From Algoriphagus hitonicola (GTDB taxonomy: Bacteria; Bacteroidota; Bacteroidia; Cytophagales; Cyclobacteriaceae): a stretch of 64,000 nt of DNA. The position numbers and the translations under genes were made by a program. This document shows positions 35,773 to 44,964 of the stretch, in pieces; positions within the stretch are counted from its first letter, which is position 1, and each line of letters begins with the position of its first letter. The notes beneath the pieces are model-generated. The model saw only the letters and a program-made list of their open reading frames with translations. It was not told the origin of the DNA and did not search any database. The stretch lies in contig NZ_FOPC01000008.1 in assembly GCF_900113375.1 (NCBI RefSeq), positions 160,218 through 224,217 of the forward strand, in the 5' to 3' direction.

Positions 35773-37933
35773 TGTCTGCAAATTCCAAATCGATTGTTCT
35801 TCGGTCAATATCGGTGTTAACTACCCGGACCATCACTTTGTCACCCAAAGTGATCATTTTTTTTGATCGGGATCCGATCAAGCGCATATTTTTCTCGTCA
35901 AAATCGTAGTAATCATCAGTCATATCCTGCACTCGAATCATGCCTTCGCATTTGGTTTCGGTGATCTCGACAAAGACTCCCCACTCCGTGACTCCGGAGA
36001 CGATTCCTTCGTAATCTTTTTCCTCTGCCAAGGACATATACTCTACCTGCTTGTATTTGATAGAAGCTCTTTCGGCATCCGCAGCACGTTTTTCTCTTTC
36101 AGAAGAATGCACACATTTTTGTTCCCAAGATTCCGGATCCGGAGATTTTCCTCCATCAAGATAATGCTCCAATAATCGATGCACCATCATATCAGGATAT
36201 CTTCTGATCGGAGAGGTGAAATGAGTATAGTGCGCAAAAGCCAATCCAAAATGGCCTTTGGGTTCGGTCGTATATTTTGCTTTGGCCATACTTCGAATAG
36301 CCAGCTGCTCGAGTACATTTTGTTCGGGTTTTCCCTGGATTTCGTCCATGAGTTTGTTTAGTCCTGCCGAAATTTTGGTTTCTCCGATTTCGATTTGATG
36401 GCCAAATCGCTTCGCGAAATTGGAGAAGGTTTCGAGTTTTTCGGGATCCGGGGAATCGTGAGTTCGATAGACGAAAGTATCTGCCCCACTTCGCTTTTTG
36501 AAAATAAATTCGGCCACATATTTATTGGCCAAAAGCATAAATTCCTCGATCATCTTATGAATGTCTTTTCGCTCCTTGACCATTAATCCCAGTGGGGTTC
36601 CCTTTTCATCCAGTTTGAATTTGACTTCTACGGTTTCAAAATTCACTGCTCCATGATCAAAGCGCTTTTTTCTCACTTTTTTAGCTAACTCGTTCAGGGT
36701 AGTGAGCTCTTCGAAAAAGTCACCGGATTGGTCGTCAATATTTTGTTGAGCATCCTCGTAGGCAAATCTTCGATCCGAGTGAATGATCGTTCGGCCGATC
36801 CAATGATTATGAATTTTAGCCTGATCGTCTATTTCAAATACACAGGCAAAAGTCAACTTATCCTCATTTGGTCGAAGGGAGCAAAGTCCATTACTTAGCC
36901 GCTCAGGGAGCATAGGAATCGTCCGATCCACCAGATAAACGGATGTAGCTCGATTAAAGGCTTCTTTTTCCAGTTCAGTTTTTGGCTTGACGTAGTGAGT
37001 CACATCCGCAATGTGAATTCCGACTTCGAAATGACCGTTTTCCATTTTTTTAAAGGAAATCGCATCATCAAAATCCTTGGCATCTACGGGATCAATGGTG
37101 AACGTAGTGATATCCCTATAATCCCGACGAGATTGGATTTCCTTCTTCGAAATTTCCTCTGAAATAGCATTGGCTTCCTGATCGGGCTGCTCTGGGTATT
37201 CAAAAGGTAGCCCAAATTCAGCCATGATTGAGTGAATTTCCACTTCATGTAAACCTGCTTTTCCCAAAACCCGGGTGACTTTTCCGGTGGGGTTTTTGTC
37301 TCCCTCGCGCCATTCAGTAAGTTTGACGATGACTTTTTCATTGTGCTCTGCACCCATCAAGTCTCCGCGATGCACAAAGATGTCCTTATGCATTTTTTTG
37401 AAATCCGGAACTACAAAGGCGAATCGGGGTGAGATTTCGACTCGGCCGACAAATTCATCCCGATCCCGTTCGAGGATTTCAAGGACTTTTCCTTCTACCC
37501 GGCCAGTGCGTCCCTTAGTTGGATAGACCATGATGCGTACGCGGTCTCCGTCGAGGGCCTGCTTAAGATCGGCTTCTTTGACCAAAATATCCCCATCCGA
37601 TACCTTGGGGTCATCCGGGATGACGTAGGCAAATCGGGGATTGACATTGTCAACCGTGCCGGTGATGAATCCTGGCTCCTGATTGGATGAAAAATAATTT
37701 CGGGGAGTTTTGGAAATCGATCCGTTTTCCACCAGTTTGTGAAGGATGGGTTCTACACCTCCTTTGGTGATTGAGTCTCTGATTTCCAGGCTTTTAATAA
37801 TTTGTTTAGGGTTGAATTCTTGACCAAAGTTATTGTCCAAAAATTGTAAGATTCGACGAGCAAGTGATGCTGCATCGGTTTGTTTATTGCCTTTTGGGCT
37901 GTTGGATTTTTTCCGGTTGGATTTTCTTCCCAT
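35735..37933 (-). CDS. rnr: Ribonuclease R
   Basis: A 732-aa processive 3'-5' exoribonuclease of the RNB family that degrades structured RNA. It has N-terminal winged-helix/cold-shock OB domains, the RNB catalytic signature DPVDAKDFDDAIS, the RNB core sequence THFTSPIRRYPDM, and a C-terminal S1 domain (YEGIVSGVTEWGVFVEI). Size fits short Bacteroidota RNase R. It is separated by 50 bases from the upstream exonuclease gene, and the polyprenyl synthase gene starts inside its 3' end, so an operon is likely. Confidence 0.93.
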   Translation of the reverse strand: MGRKSNRKKSNSPKGNKQTDAASLARRILQFLDNNFGQEFNPKQIIKSLEIRDSITKGGVEPILHKLVENGSISKTPRNYFSSNQEPGFITGTVDNVNPRFAYVIPDDPKVSDGDILVKEADLKQALDGDRVRIMVYPTKGRTGRVEGKVLEILERDRDEFVGRVEISPRFAFVVPDFKKMHKDIFVHRGDLMGAEHNEKVIVKLTEWREGDKNPTGKVTRVLGKAGLHEVEIHSIMAEFGLPFEYPEQPDQEANAISEEISKKEIQSRRDYRDITTFTIDPVDAKDFDDAISFKKMENGHFEVGIHIADVTHYVKPKTELEKEAFNRATSVYLVDRTIPMLPERLSNGLCSLRPNEDKLTFACVFEIDDQAKIHNHWIGRTIIHSDRRFAYEDAQQNIDDQSGDFFEELTTLNELAKKVRKKRFDHGAVNFETVEVKFKLDEKGTPLGLMVKERKDIHKMIEEFMLLANKYVAEFIFKKRSGADTFVYRTHDSPDPEKLETFSNFAKRFGHQIEIGETKISAGLNKLMDEIQGKPEQNVLEQLAIRSMAKAKYTTEPKGHFGLAFAHYTHFTSPIRRYPDMMVHRLLEHYLDGGKSPDPESWEQKCVHSSEREKRAADAERASIKYKQVEYMSLAEEKDYEGIVSGVTEWGVFVEITETKCEGMIRVQDMTDDYYDFDEKNMRLIGSRSKKMITLGDKVMVRVVNTDIDRRTIDLEFADNDEKKSRSRAFN

Positions 37934-37983
37934 AGCGTGGGTGATTGAATGGTTTAAGGTAAAAAGATTATGGTCTGTACCCT

Positions 37984-38736
37984 TTATTTTTTATGTTCTT
38001 TTTTTAATTCTTCGAGATGAATGACTTCGATTTCCATTTCGTCAAGTTGAGGATGCATGGCCAGATATACCCGGGCGGTCACTTCCACATCGCGGGCGCA
38101 GTATTTTTTGATTTTTTCTAGGTCATTTTCCAAATGAAAAGTCGCATTGACCTGACTGCCGTCCAAGTCATCCTTGGATGAAGGGATACCAAAAACAGAG
38201 GTGAGTAATTCGAGTCGGGTGTAGTGCTTATAATCCCCAAATTTCCAAAGCTCCATGGTGTCCAAATGTCGGACTTCCCAAGGTTTTTTTCCAGCGATTT
38301 GCAAAGGCTCCGGTAGTGGAACCCCCTGAATCAGCATTCGGCGGCAGAGGTATGGAAAATCGAATTCTTTCCCATTGTGGGCACAGAGAATCCATTTTTT
38401 CTTCTCCAATAAGGCAGAAAAGTCCACCAAAAGTTCCCGCTCCTCAGCAGCGGAAAAAACTTTGGATCGGAAGATCAGCTTTTTGTCCTTTTTTTTCCAT
38501 TGGAAATAACCGACTCCCACACAGACTACTTGGCCAAATTCAGCGTGAATCCCCGCCCGATCAAAGTAGAGCGAACCTGGTTCGATTTTACCATCATCAT
38601 CAGATTTGATCAGCCGTTCTTTTTTTACCCATTCTTCCTGAAGTCGCTCGTTGAGTTCTTCAAATTTCGGGGTCAAAGATGCCGTCTCAATGTCTAAAAA
38701 GAGAATGTCTCCAAGTTGCTCAAAAAAGTCATTCAT
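37984..38736 (-). CDS. DNA polymerase B-like 3'-5' exonuclease domain protein
   Basis: A 250-aa RNase H-fold nuclease. Exo motifs are DIETA (Asp15, Glu17), AHNGKEFDFPYL (Asn121, Asp126) and YCARDVEVTA (Asp216), the pattern of the DnaQ/PolB exonuclease superfamily, closest to the predicted polysaccharide-biosynthesis PolB-like exonucleases (PF10108). All catalytic carboxylates are present, so a 3'-5' nuclease is likely. Its partner and substrate are unknown. It is embedded between an unknown gene and rnr, a second exoribonuclease, on the same strand; this hints at a nucleic-acid theme without proving it. Confidence 0.8.
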   Translation of the reverse strand: MNDFFEQLGDILFLDIETASLTPKFEELNERLQEEWVKKERLIKSDDDGKIEPGSLYFDRAGIHAEFGQVVCVGVGYFQWKKKDKKLIFRSKVFSAAEERELLVDFSALLEKKKWILCAHNGKEFDFPYLCRRMLIQGVPLPEPLQIAGKKPWEVRHLDTMELWKFGDYKHYTRLELLTSVFGIPSSKDDLDGSQVNATFHLENDLEKIKKYCARDVEVTARVYLAMHPQLDEMEIEVIHLEELKKEHKK

Positions 38737-38746
38737 GGTTGGTTCG

Positions 38747-39148
38747 TTAACTATGTAAGACCCCTTCGAGTCCTAGTTCGGGGATGACTTGCCGCAGTGA
38801 GGGGTCAAAACTGCCAGGAGTAAAGATAAACTTTTTGTCAAAAATCTGATCCATTATGTAGTAACTCACCCAAAACTCGTTGTTCAGCGTGAAAACTGCC
38901 GGATCGATGGGCTCGACTTTGGCCACGCACTGTGGCCCCAATTCCTCGATCATGTGGCGAAGCGTGGAAGTTTTTCGTTTTTCCCCGTCGATTTCTCCAT
39001 ATCCACGAGAGGTAATCATGACGGTTTTTAGCTCGATCAGGTTGAGGTTGATCATATAAACCGACCATTCTTCTCCTGATTCGGTTTCTTCTTTTGCAAT
39101 CGCCAATTTGACGCCTGTAACTGGAGAGAAATCAATATCTTTTTTCAT
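38747..39148 (-). CDS. Conserved-looking hypothetical protein, 133 aa
   Basis: I do not recognise a characterised family. Features are an N-terminal strand-rich part (SPVTGVKLAIAKEE, SVYMINLNLIELKTVMITSR) and a compact C-terminus with aromatic residues (FWVSYYIMDQIFDKKFIFTPG). No signal peptide, membrane helix or metal motif. It sits 3 bases after lipB and 10 bases before the exonuclease gene in a close operon, which suggests a conserved gene with a house-keeping role. Codon use resembles the neighbours. Confidence 0.7.
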   Translation of the reverse strand: MKKDIDFSPVTGVKLAIAKEETESGEEWSVYMINLNLIELKTVMITSRGYGEIDGEKRKTSTLRHMIEELGPQCVAKVEPIDPAVFTLNNEFWVSYYIMDQIFDKKFIFTPGSFDPSLRQVIPELGLEGVLHS

Positions 39149-39151
39149 AAA

Positions 39152-39886
39152 TCAACTAGTTTGATCCGTTTCGACAAAGTCCATTTCGAAAAGGTCTCCT
39201 ATGTGTTTTTTCAAATGAGCCTTGACTTCGGCTTCGTTTACAGCATGCCCCAGCTCCAGATGTAAGGAAGTGACGGCTTTGTCGTCAATACCGCAGGGAA
39301 TGATGTGTCCGAAATATTCGATGTCCGCATTGAGATTAAAAGCAAATCCATGCATGGTTACCCATCTGCTGGATTTGACGCCCATTGCGCAGATTTTTCG
39401 GGGATTTATTTGTGTAATATGATCCAGCCAAACTCCTGTCAATCCGTCGATTCGACCTGCTTCTACCCCGTAATCCGCCAAAGTCAAAATAATGGCCTCT
39501 TCCAAAAGGCGAAGGTATTTGTGAATATCGGTAAAGAAATTGTCCAGGTCCAAAATCGGATAGCCAACCAGCTGTCCGGGTCCGTGATAGGTGATGTCCC
39601 CGCCGCGGTTGATTTTGTAATAAGTCGCCTGATGTGTTTTTAGTCCGGCTTCATCGAGCAGCAGATTTTCTTCTTTTCCGCTCTTTCCCAAGGTGTAGAC
39701 GTGGGGATGCTCGACAAATAGCAGGTAATTAGGTGTGGAAACTTGTTCCTCTGTAGGAAGTTTTCGATTCTGAATCTTAAGGCTGACGGTTTCGCCAAAG
39801 AGTTTTTCCTGATAGTCCCAGGCTTCCTGGTAATCCATTCGGCCCAAATCTCGGAATTCTACTTTTTTATTGATAATTTCATTCAT
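39152..39886 (-). CDS. lipB: Octanoyltransferase (lipoyl(octanoyl) transferase)
   Basis: A 244-aa enzyme that moves octanoate from acyl carrier protein to lipoyl domains of 2-oxoacid dehydrogenases and GcvH. It contains RGGDITYHGPGQLVGYP and the catalytic lysine/cysteine regions GVKSSRWVTMHGFAFN and CGIDDKAVTSL. Start 39886 (MNEIINKKVEFRDLG) is chosen since upstream in-frame starts would run into the divergent yraN-like gene start at 39971 and leave no promoter. First gene of the six-gene minus operon down to the rhomboid gene. It fits functionally with gcvP elsewhere in the window, since GcvH needs lipoylation. Confidence 0.93.
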   Translation of the reverse strand: MNEIINKKVEFRDLGRMDYQEAWDYQEKLFGETVSLKIQNRKLPTEEQVSTPNYLLFVEHPHVYTLGKSGKEENLLLDEAGLKTHQATYYKINRGGDITYHGPGQLVGYPILDLDNFFTDIHKYLRLLEEAIILTLADYGVEAGRIDGLTGVWLDHITQINPRKICAMGVKSSRWVTMHGFAFNLNADIEYFGHIIPCGIDDKAVTSLHLELGHAVNEAEVKAHLKKHIGDLFEMDFVETDQTS

Positions 39887-39970
39887 CTGCAGCACATCAG
39901 GTGACTTGATTTCAACTCCTGATTCGTTGAATTCGTTCTTCGATTTTTCAAAATTAAACATTATTCCAAG

Positions 39971-40327
39971 ATGGCAGAGCATAATGAGATCGGTAAAAAA
40001 GCGGAAGAAATGGCCGCGGATTGGCTTCAGGGAAAGGGCTATGAATTAATCGAGACCAACTACCGGTACAAACACGCCGAAATTGACCTGATTATGAAGT
40101 ATCGCGGTCTGTTGATATTCGTGGAGGTGAAATATCGGTCGGGGACGGGTTTTGGTTATGCGGAGGAATTTGTGGATTACACCAAAAAGAAACTCCTCGT
40201 CAAAGCTGCCGATGCCTACATTCATGAAATAGAATGGCATAAGGATATACGATTTGATATCGTGGGCGTGTATCGGGATCGAACCGGAGCGATTAATTTC
40301 AGACAGTTTGAAGATGCATTTTATTGA
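39971..40327 (+). CDS. YraN family (UPF0102) predicted endonuclease
   Basis: A 118-aa small protein with a restriction-endonuclease-like fold. It has the family start HNEIGKKAEEMAADWLQGKGYE and the core IDLIMKYRGLLIFVEVKYRS with D...EVK acidic residues, then FDIVGVY. YraN proteins are widespread and are often near DNA repair or tRNA/ribosome genes; their role is unproven. It overlaps the convergent exported MORN-like gene by seven bases at its end. Family assignment is secure, function is not. Confidence 0.9.
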   Translation: MAEHNEIGKKAEEMAADWLQGKGYELIETNYRYKHAEIDLIMKYRGLLIFVEVKYRSGTGFGYAEEFVDYTKKKLLVKAADAYIHEIEWHKDIRFDIVGVYRDRTGAINFRQFEDAFY

Positions 40328-41190
40328 TTTTGAGCTCTCGGGCTTCGGTAAATCAAATTTCCCTCATCATCCCATTCTGCTCGAATGTAGGGTTTGAAAT
40401 CATCATTAAACGGTTCTCCCTGATATTGAATTTCACGCTTTCGGATGGCTTTGGTATTGGCAGTGTCCCAATACTCAGTCCACAATCCTACTTTTTCTCC
40501 GTATTGATATTCTCCGGTGACAGCTACTTGCCGGTCTTCGTAAAAGTGATAGAAATTCCCTTCTTCCAATCCGTATTGAACCGGAATGATTTTCTCGATG
40601 GTTTTGGATGAACGATTGTAATAGGTTACACGGGATTCGCGAGGCCAGCCTTCTTCGTAATGATTTTTGTCCTGAAGCACATTTTGAGCATCAAAGAGCA
40701 TCCAAGTGCTATGTTTGGTGCCGTAATAAAACATTCCACTTTCCACGACCACTTCATTGACTTGTCGCTCGTAGGGTCCGTGTAAGAGGTATCCAGCTCC
40801 CGAAGTAAATCCCGATGAGCGGATAGTTCGCTCTCCCTGATCAAACCAATAGACATCCCGGATATAGGGGTCCGGCTGTCTGGTAGCGTCCGTGTAATTA
40901 AAAATATGATATATCTCTTGACCTCGGATATTTTCCCGGATAAAGCCTCTTTTGGTTTTGATCCCAAACCAGATATTTTTTTTGGCTTTTTTCTTTTTTG
41001 CCTTTTTCTCCTCTTTTTCTTTCGAATCATCAAAAAGCAACAAAGGCATCGTGGTGGGCAGAAGACTTTTGTCCACTACGCCTGAGGAATCCGGGTCGGT
41101 CTTTTCCTCGGTTTTTTTGTCTTGCTTTTGAGCATGACTATAACCTGTGGTGACTAGTAATAAAAGGAAGAGTAATCGAACTCGCTTCAT
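40321..41190 (-). CDS. Exported MORN-like repeat protein (YwqK antitoxin-like family)
   Basis: A 289-aa protein with a signal peptide (about 1-20, ending SHAQ) followed by a low-complexity lysine/glutamate tract (KEKEEKKAKKKKAKK near residues 57-71) and then repeats with Y-x-G/N and D/N-G motifs (for example LHGPYERQVNEVV, ITGEYQYGEKVGLW, NYTDATRQ), as in YwqK or MORN-type repeat proteins. Families carrying these repeats are often labelled toxin-antitoxin system components, but no partner toxin is encoded here, so I treat the protein as an exported protein of unknown role. The lysine-rich linker is unusual for a secreted protein. Confidence 0.6.
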   Translation of the reverse strand: MKRVRLLFLLLLVTTGYSHAQKQDKKTEEKTDPDSSGVVDKSLLPTTMPLLLFDDSKEKEEKKAKKKKAKKNIWFGIKTKRGFIRENIRGQEIYHIFNYTDATRQPDPYIRDVYWFDQGERTIRSSGFTSGAGYLLHGPYERQVNEVVVESGMFYYGTKHSTWMLFDAQNVLQDKNHYEEGWPRESRVTYYNRSSKTIEKIIPVQYGLEEGNFYHFYEDRQVAVTGEYQYGEKVGLWTEYWDTANTKAIRKREIQYQGEPFNDDFKPYIRAEWDDEGNLIYRSPRAQNQ

Positions 41191-41287
41191 GTATGCGAAA
41201 AACGAAATTTTTTACGGTGTATTTTATTCAAAAATAACATTTCATCATCAATTCTCCCGCTTTGTTTAAAATTTATAATCTTCTGCC

Positions 41288-41295
41288 TATTTTTG
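41288..41295 (+). promoter_or_regulatory. Candidate -7 promoter box of the aminotransferase gene
   Basis: TATTTTTG matches TAnnTTTG and lies 28 bases before the ATG. A T-rich -33 region (GTTT) is at about the right distance. Confidence 0.45.
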
Positions 41296-41323
41296 AGGAA
41301 TTTGTAATAAAATCCCAAAAATA

Positions 41324-42526
41324 ATGAATTCTATTCTATCAGATCGCATCTTGAATATGGAGGAATCAGCAACCCTAGCCATGGCAAAAAAAGCTCGGGA
41401 ACTGAAAACTCAAGGTATTGACATCATTGGGCTGAGTCTTGGCGAGCCGGATTTCAAAACTCCCAAACACATTCAGGAAGCTGCAAAATCCGCGATCGAC
41501 GAGGGGAAATACTTTTCATATCCTCCCGTGGCCGGATATCAGGATCTGAGAGAAGCTATCGCAAAAAAACTTCGCGTAGAGAATAACATTTCCGAAGCTA
41601 AAGCCGAAAATATCGTAGTATCGACCGGTGCAAAGCATTCGATCGCCAATACTTTTATGTGCCTAATCAACGAAGGAGATGAAGTGGTGATTTTTTCACC
41701 GTATTGGGTAAGCTATGCCGAAATCATCAAATTGGCCGGAGGCGTCCCCGTATTGATCGAAGGAACTTTGGAGAATAATTTCAAGGCTACTGCTCAGCAA
41801 CTAGAAGAAGCAATTACCGATAAAACCAAAGCGGTGATCTATTCCTCTCCCTGCAATCCTACTGGATCAGTTTTCAGCCAGTCTGAATTGGAAGCGATTG
41901 CCGAAGTGGTCAAAAAGAAAGCTGGACTAATGGTCATTGCAGATGAAATTTATGAGTTGATCAATTTTACGGGCAAAAATTTCAGTATCGCATCCTTACC
42001 CGGGATGTTTGAGCGGACGATCACCGTCAATGGATTTTCCAAAGGCTATGCGATGACGGGATGGCGAGTAGGCTACATCTGCGCCCCGGTGGAAATCGCC
42101 AAAGCAGTGGAAAAAATCCAAGGTCAATTTACGTCAGGGGGAACTGGAATTGCCCAGCGAGCAGCTCTTGCTGCCATTTCCGGAGATCAAACGCCTTCTA
42201 AGGAAATGGCCGATGCCTATTTAAATCGAAGAGCGATTGTCTTGGATCTTCTTCAGGAAATTCCAGGAATCAAAACGCATATTCCCGAGGGAGCGTTTTA
42301 CTTCTTTCCGGACGTGACCGCGTTTTTTGGCAAGTCCGCCCATGGTCACACGATAAATAATGCAGATGATTTGTGTTTGTATTTATTGGATGTGGCTCAC
42401 GTGTCACTAGTGACAGGTGCTGCATTTGGAGCAGACAACTGCGTTCGTTTGAGTTACGCGGCTTCGGAGGACGATTTGAAAGAAGCCATGAAGCGATTGA
42501 AAAAGGCCCTTGGCGAATTAGCTTAA
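41324..42526 (+). CDS. Aspartate aminotransferase-type class I aminotransferase
   Basis: A 400-aa pyridoxal-phosphate enzyme converting aspartate and 2-oxoglutarate to oxaloacetate and glutamate, or a related pair. It carries GLSLGEPDFKTP, the PLP-lysine region VNGFSKGYAMTGWRVGYIC and the substrate arginine region NCVRLSYAASEDDL, all typical of class I, subgroup Igamma (thermostable-type) enzymes. A -7 box lies at 41288-41295. A strong terminator at 42533-42563 ends the transcript. Prephenate or other transaminase activity is possible; the primary call is based on class motifs and length. Confidence 0.88.
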   Translation: MNSILSDRILNMEESATLAMAKKARELKTQGIDIIGLSLGEPDFKTPKHIQEAAKSAIDEGKYFSYPPVAGYQDLREAIAKKLRVENNISEAKAENIVVSTGAKHSIANTFMCLINEGDEVVIFSPYWVSYAEIIKLAGGVPVLIEGTLENNFKATAQQLEEAITDKTKAVIYSSPCNPTGSVFSQSELEAIAEVVKKKAGLMVIADEIYELINFTGKNFSIASLPGMFERTITVNGFSKGYAMTGWRVGYICAPVEIAKAVEKIQGQFTSGGTGIAQRAALAAISGDQTPSKEMADAYLNRRAIVLDLLQEIPGIKTHIPEGAFYFFPDVTAFFGKSAHGHTINNADDLCLYLLDVAHVSLVTGAAFGADNCVRLSYAASEDDLKEAMKRLKKALGELA

Positions 42527-42532
42527 ACTTTT

Positions 42533-42563
42533 CAACCCCGGTAAACGCCGGGGTTGTTTTTTT
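42533..42563 (+). terminator. Intrinsic terminator after the aminotransferase gene
   Basis: CAACCCCGG, six-base loop, CCGGGGTTG followed by seven T, placed six bases after the stop codon. Confidence 0.92.
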
Positions 42564-42580
42564 GCCAAAAGAGAATGGCG

Positions 42581-42588
42581 TAATTTTG
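42581..42588 (+). promoter_or_regulatory. Candidate -7 promoter box of the following glycosyltransferase gene
   Basis: TAATTTTG matches TAnnTTTG exactly and lies 14 bases before the ATG at 42603. The T-rich terminator tail occupies the -33 position, so this is a compact promoter with a short leader. Confidence 0.4.
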
Positions 42589-42602
42589 AATAAATTTAGA
42601 AT

Positions 42603-43313
42603 ATGGCCAAAGCCTTAGTCATCACTCCGGTAAAAAATTCGATTGAGACCACCCTGGATACCGCTCGGGCGATCGCTCAATCCGATGTTTCGGTGAAGCA
42701 CATCATTTTTAATGATTTTAGCACCGAGGAAACCAAGAAGGAACTGGAAGAAAATAAAGCCGAAATCGGCTATGAACTGATTCACTTGGAGGATCTGACC
42801 GATCAACCATCGCCAAATTATAAATTGGTGTTGCAGCATTCGCAGAAAAAGGCATTGGAAATGAATCTTCCACTTTTGGTGATCGAGTCCGATGTAGTGG
42901 TCAAACCCAATACCATCAGCCAATTATTGAATCATCAAAAGTCACATGCTCATTCGGGACTGACCGGCGCCGTGACAGTAGATGAAAAGGGAGTGGTGAA
43001 TTTTCCTTACCTGAAATTCAAAGTCCGGAAAGAATCCGAAATCAACACCAAACGGAGCCTGAGTTTTTGCTGTACACTTTTTTCATTGGATTTTCTCAAT
43101 GCCTATGATTTTACCGGGCTGGACGATGCCAAAGACTGGTATGATACCTTTATTTCGACCCAATCCCTGGAATGTGGATTCGAAAATTTTGTTCTGATGG
43201 ACGCTCCGGTATGGCATCGTCCACACGGAAGCCGGCCTTGGAAGCAGCTGAAATACAAAAATCCGCTGAAATATTATTTCTTGAAGTTTTGGAAAGGCTG
43301 GGATAAAATCTAG
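42603..43313 (+). CDS. GT2-type glycosyltransferase-like protein
   Basis: A 236-aa protein with a glycosyltransferase A-fold start (ALVITPVKNSIETTLDTARAI; the usual nucleotide-binding strand pair), a central D-x-D-like ESDVV block (around residue 98), and a short C-terminal basic patch (HRPHGSRPWKQLKYKNP). It is shorter than classic GT2 enzymes and lacks clear C-terminal residues, so substrate is unknown. It overlaps the convergent FkbM-like gene by four bases; the group of GT2, FkbM and GT2 genes looks like a small surface-polysaccharide or glycoconjugate cluster. Confidence 0.7.
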   Translation: MAKALVITPVKNSIETTLDTARAIAQSDVSVKHIIFNDFSTEETKKELEENKAEIGYELIHLEDLTDQPSPNYKLVLQHSQKKALEMNLPLLVIESDVVVKPNTISQLLNHQKSHAHSGLTGAVTVDEKGVVNFPYLKFKVRKESEINTKRSLSFCCTLFSLDFLNAYDFTGLDDAKDWYDTFISTQSLECGFENFVLMDAPVWHRPHGSRPWKQLKYKNPLKYYFLKFWKGWDKI

Positions 43314-44134
43314 ATGGTTTTTTGGAAAAAGTGTTCAAACTCCTGAGTTGGATTGAGCATGGCTAAGGTATCACGACCGATTACTTTTAACTGGTAGCCA
43401 TTTTCGGTTAGCATTTGGTAACATTTTGAAAGTTCCGCGGCCGAATGATTGACGTTTTCAAATATGATTGCGCCAGGTTTGGAATTTGGAATGTCAAAAA
43501 TGGAAATTACTTCCAAATCAAAACCCTCTGCATCGATTTGCAGCAGGTCGATTTTGTCAATTTTATATTTTTTTATCAGGGTGTTTGGACTGATGACATC
43601 GACCATTTCAAATCCGATTCGTTCGGAAGGATCTGAAGGGATCTTAATTCCGAATTTTTGGCAGTTCTTTTCCACAATTCCATTTTCAAACAATTCTTCG
43701 ATCTTTTCTTTGGAAAATGAAGCCAAGCCCGTTGCCCAGCGCATCTCACTGAATCCTATTTTATACAGCTTTTGCTGGCCGTCTCCTCTTCCTATGGCTG
43801 CACAGATGGGATGAAGTTCTTTGTTTTTTTTGTAGATTTTTTTCAAAAACTGATGAAAAACCGCCGGCTGAGGCTCTAGTAATACTCCCTTCCAGCGATC
43901 TCTTTTGATGAATTTATGGATGGGGTCATTGGTGATTCCATCATTTGCTCCGATTTGAATGACGGTAAAATCTCCTTTTTTGGATAAGGAATATTCAGAG
44001 AGAAATGCTGAAAGGCTTCCGCTTTTAGGCTTATAAAAGTGTCTGTAGTAGGCCATGAAAAGCGGGTTTTCATTGGCGCTGAGAGATATGCGGAGATTTT
44101 TGTAAAAGGTCTTGAATTTAGATTTTAGGGTCAT
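43310..44134 (-). CDS. FkbM family methyltransferase
   Basis: A 274-aa SAM-dependent methyltransferase of the FkbM family, which usually methylates hydroxyls on sugars or polyketides. It has GANDGITNDPIHKFIKRDRW, LEPQPAVFHQFLKK, QIDAEGFDLEVI and a C-terminal LTENGYQLKVIGRDTLAM region. Start 44134 (MTLKSKFKTF) is chosen because the upstream in-frame ATG would add an unrelated segment. It is followed upstream by a GT2 gene 41 bases away on the same strand. Methylation of a glycan made by the neighbours is a fair inference. Confidence 0.8.
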   Translation of the reverse strand: MTLKSKFKTFYKNLRISLSANENPLFMAYYRHFYKPKSGSLSAFLSEYSLSKKGDFTVIQIGANDGITNDPIHKFIKRDRWKGVLLEPQPAVFHQFLKKIYKKNKELHPICAAIGRGDGQQKLYKIGFSEMRWATGLASFSKEKIEELFENGIVEKNCQKFGIKIPSDPSERIGFEMVDVISPNTLIKKYKIDKIDLLQIDAEGFDLEVISIFDIPNSKPGAIIFENVNHSAAELSKCYQMLTENGYQLKVIGRDTLAMLNPTQEFEHFFQKTI

Positions 44135-44175
44135 GGCTGGAGGTTGGCAGACAATATTAAGCAATTAGCCGAGTG

Positions 44176-44964
44176 TTATTTAAGCAATCTTAAAATTTTG
44201 AGGAGTTTGTTGTAGGGTTTGGACCAAGTTCGCTGAATTCGTAGTGGACCGGACAGTTCACGGTAAAAAAAATCAGCATGTTTTCGATTCAGATAGGCGA
44301 TTCGCTCTCTTTTCTTTTGACTGGTTCCGGTTCGTTTTCGCTTGCTACCGGGTGTCAGTCTGTAGAAAAATCCGACAAAGGGGAGCTGAACGACTTCACC
44401 TTCATTTTTGAGCATTTTGATCCAGAATTCCCAATCTTCCCTTCCCATGGTCATATCTTCAGAAAACCCACCGCAAGCTTCCCAGTCTTTTTTTCTAAAA
44501 AGTGCAGCCACGTAAATCATATTGTCTCTGGCCAAAGCATATCGGCTAAATGCTTTGAGGTTCCAGGCTTTGGTACCCGAGCTGTCAAATTTCACCGCTT
44601 TTGCATACACGACTTTTACTGATGGATTTTCCTGGAGTACTCTGACTGCTTTTTCGATGTATTGATCCGAAATCAAATCATCTCCGTCGAGGGGTAAAAT
44701 GTATTCACCCCGAGCCTGCTGAATTCCGTGATTTCTGGCAACCGCTACTCCGGAGTTTTTCTGACTCAGGACAAAGACTTCAGGAAATTGAGCAGCTAAA
44801 TCCTCCGCGATTTTGAGACTATTGTCAGTGGAGCCATCATTGACTATGATCAGCTCAATAGGTTCATAGCTCGATTTTAAAACCGACTGGACAGTTTCTT
44901 TCAAGTAGTTTGCCTGATTGTAGCAAGGTATTATGACAGAAACTAACATGGGCTTGGAATTCAT
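44176..44964 (-). CDS. GT2 family glycosyltransferase
   Basis: A 262-aa glycosyltransferase with the family signature VSVIIPCYNQANYLKETVQS at residues about 8-27, followed by VNDGSTD and DGDDLIS (the DXD region). The acceptor end is basic (KRKRTGTSQKKRERI). Start 44964 is chosen as the ATG right before the conserved strand; a TTG at 44973 is less likely. It is the first gene of a minus pair with the FkbM-like methyltransferase. Likely adds a sugar to a cell-envelope glycan; the exact donor is not determinable. Confidence 0.85.
   Translation of the reverse strand: MNSKPMLVSVIIPCYNQANYLKETVQSVLKSSYEPIELIIVNDGSTDNSLKIAEDLAAQFPEVFVLSQKNSGVAVARNHGIQQARGEYILPLDGDDLISDQYIEKAVRVLQENPSVKVVYAKAVKFDSSGTKAWNLKAFSRYALARDNMIYVAALFRKKDWEACGGFSEDMTMGREDWEFWIKMLKNEGEVVQLPFVGFFYRLTPGSKRKRTGTSQKKRERIAYLNRKHADFFYRELSGPLRIQRTWSKPYNKLLKILRLLK

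Noticed and set aside
40321..41190. Toxin-antitoxin system based on the MORN/YwqK-like protein
   Set aside because: The protein carries a signal peptide and no partner toxin gene is adjacent; the family name alone does not support the function.
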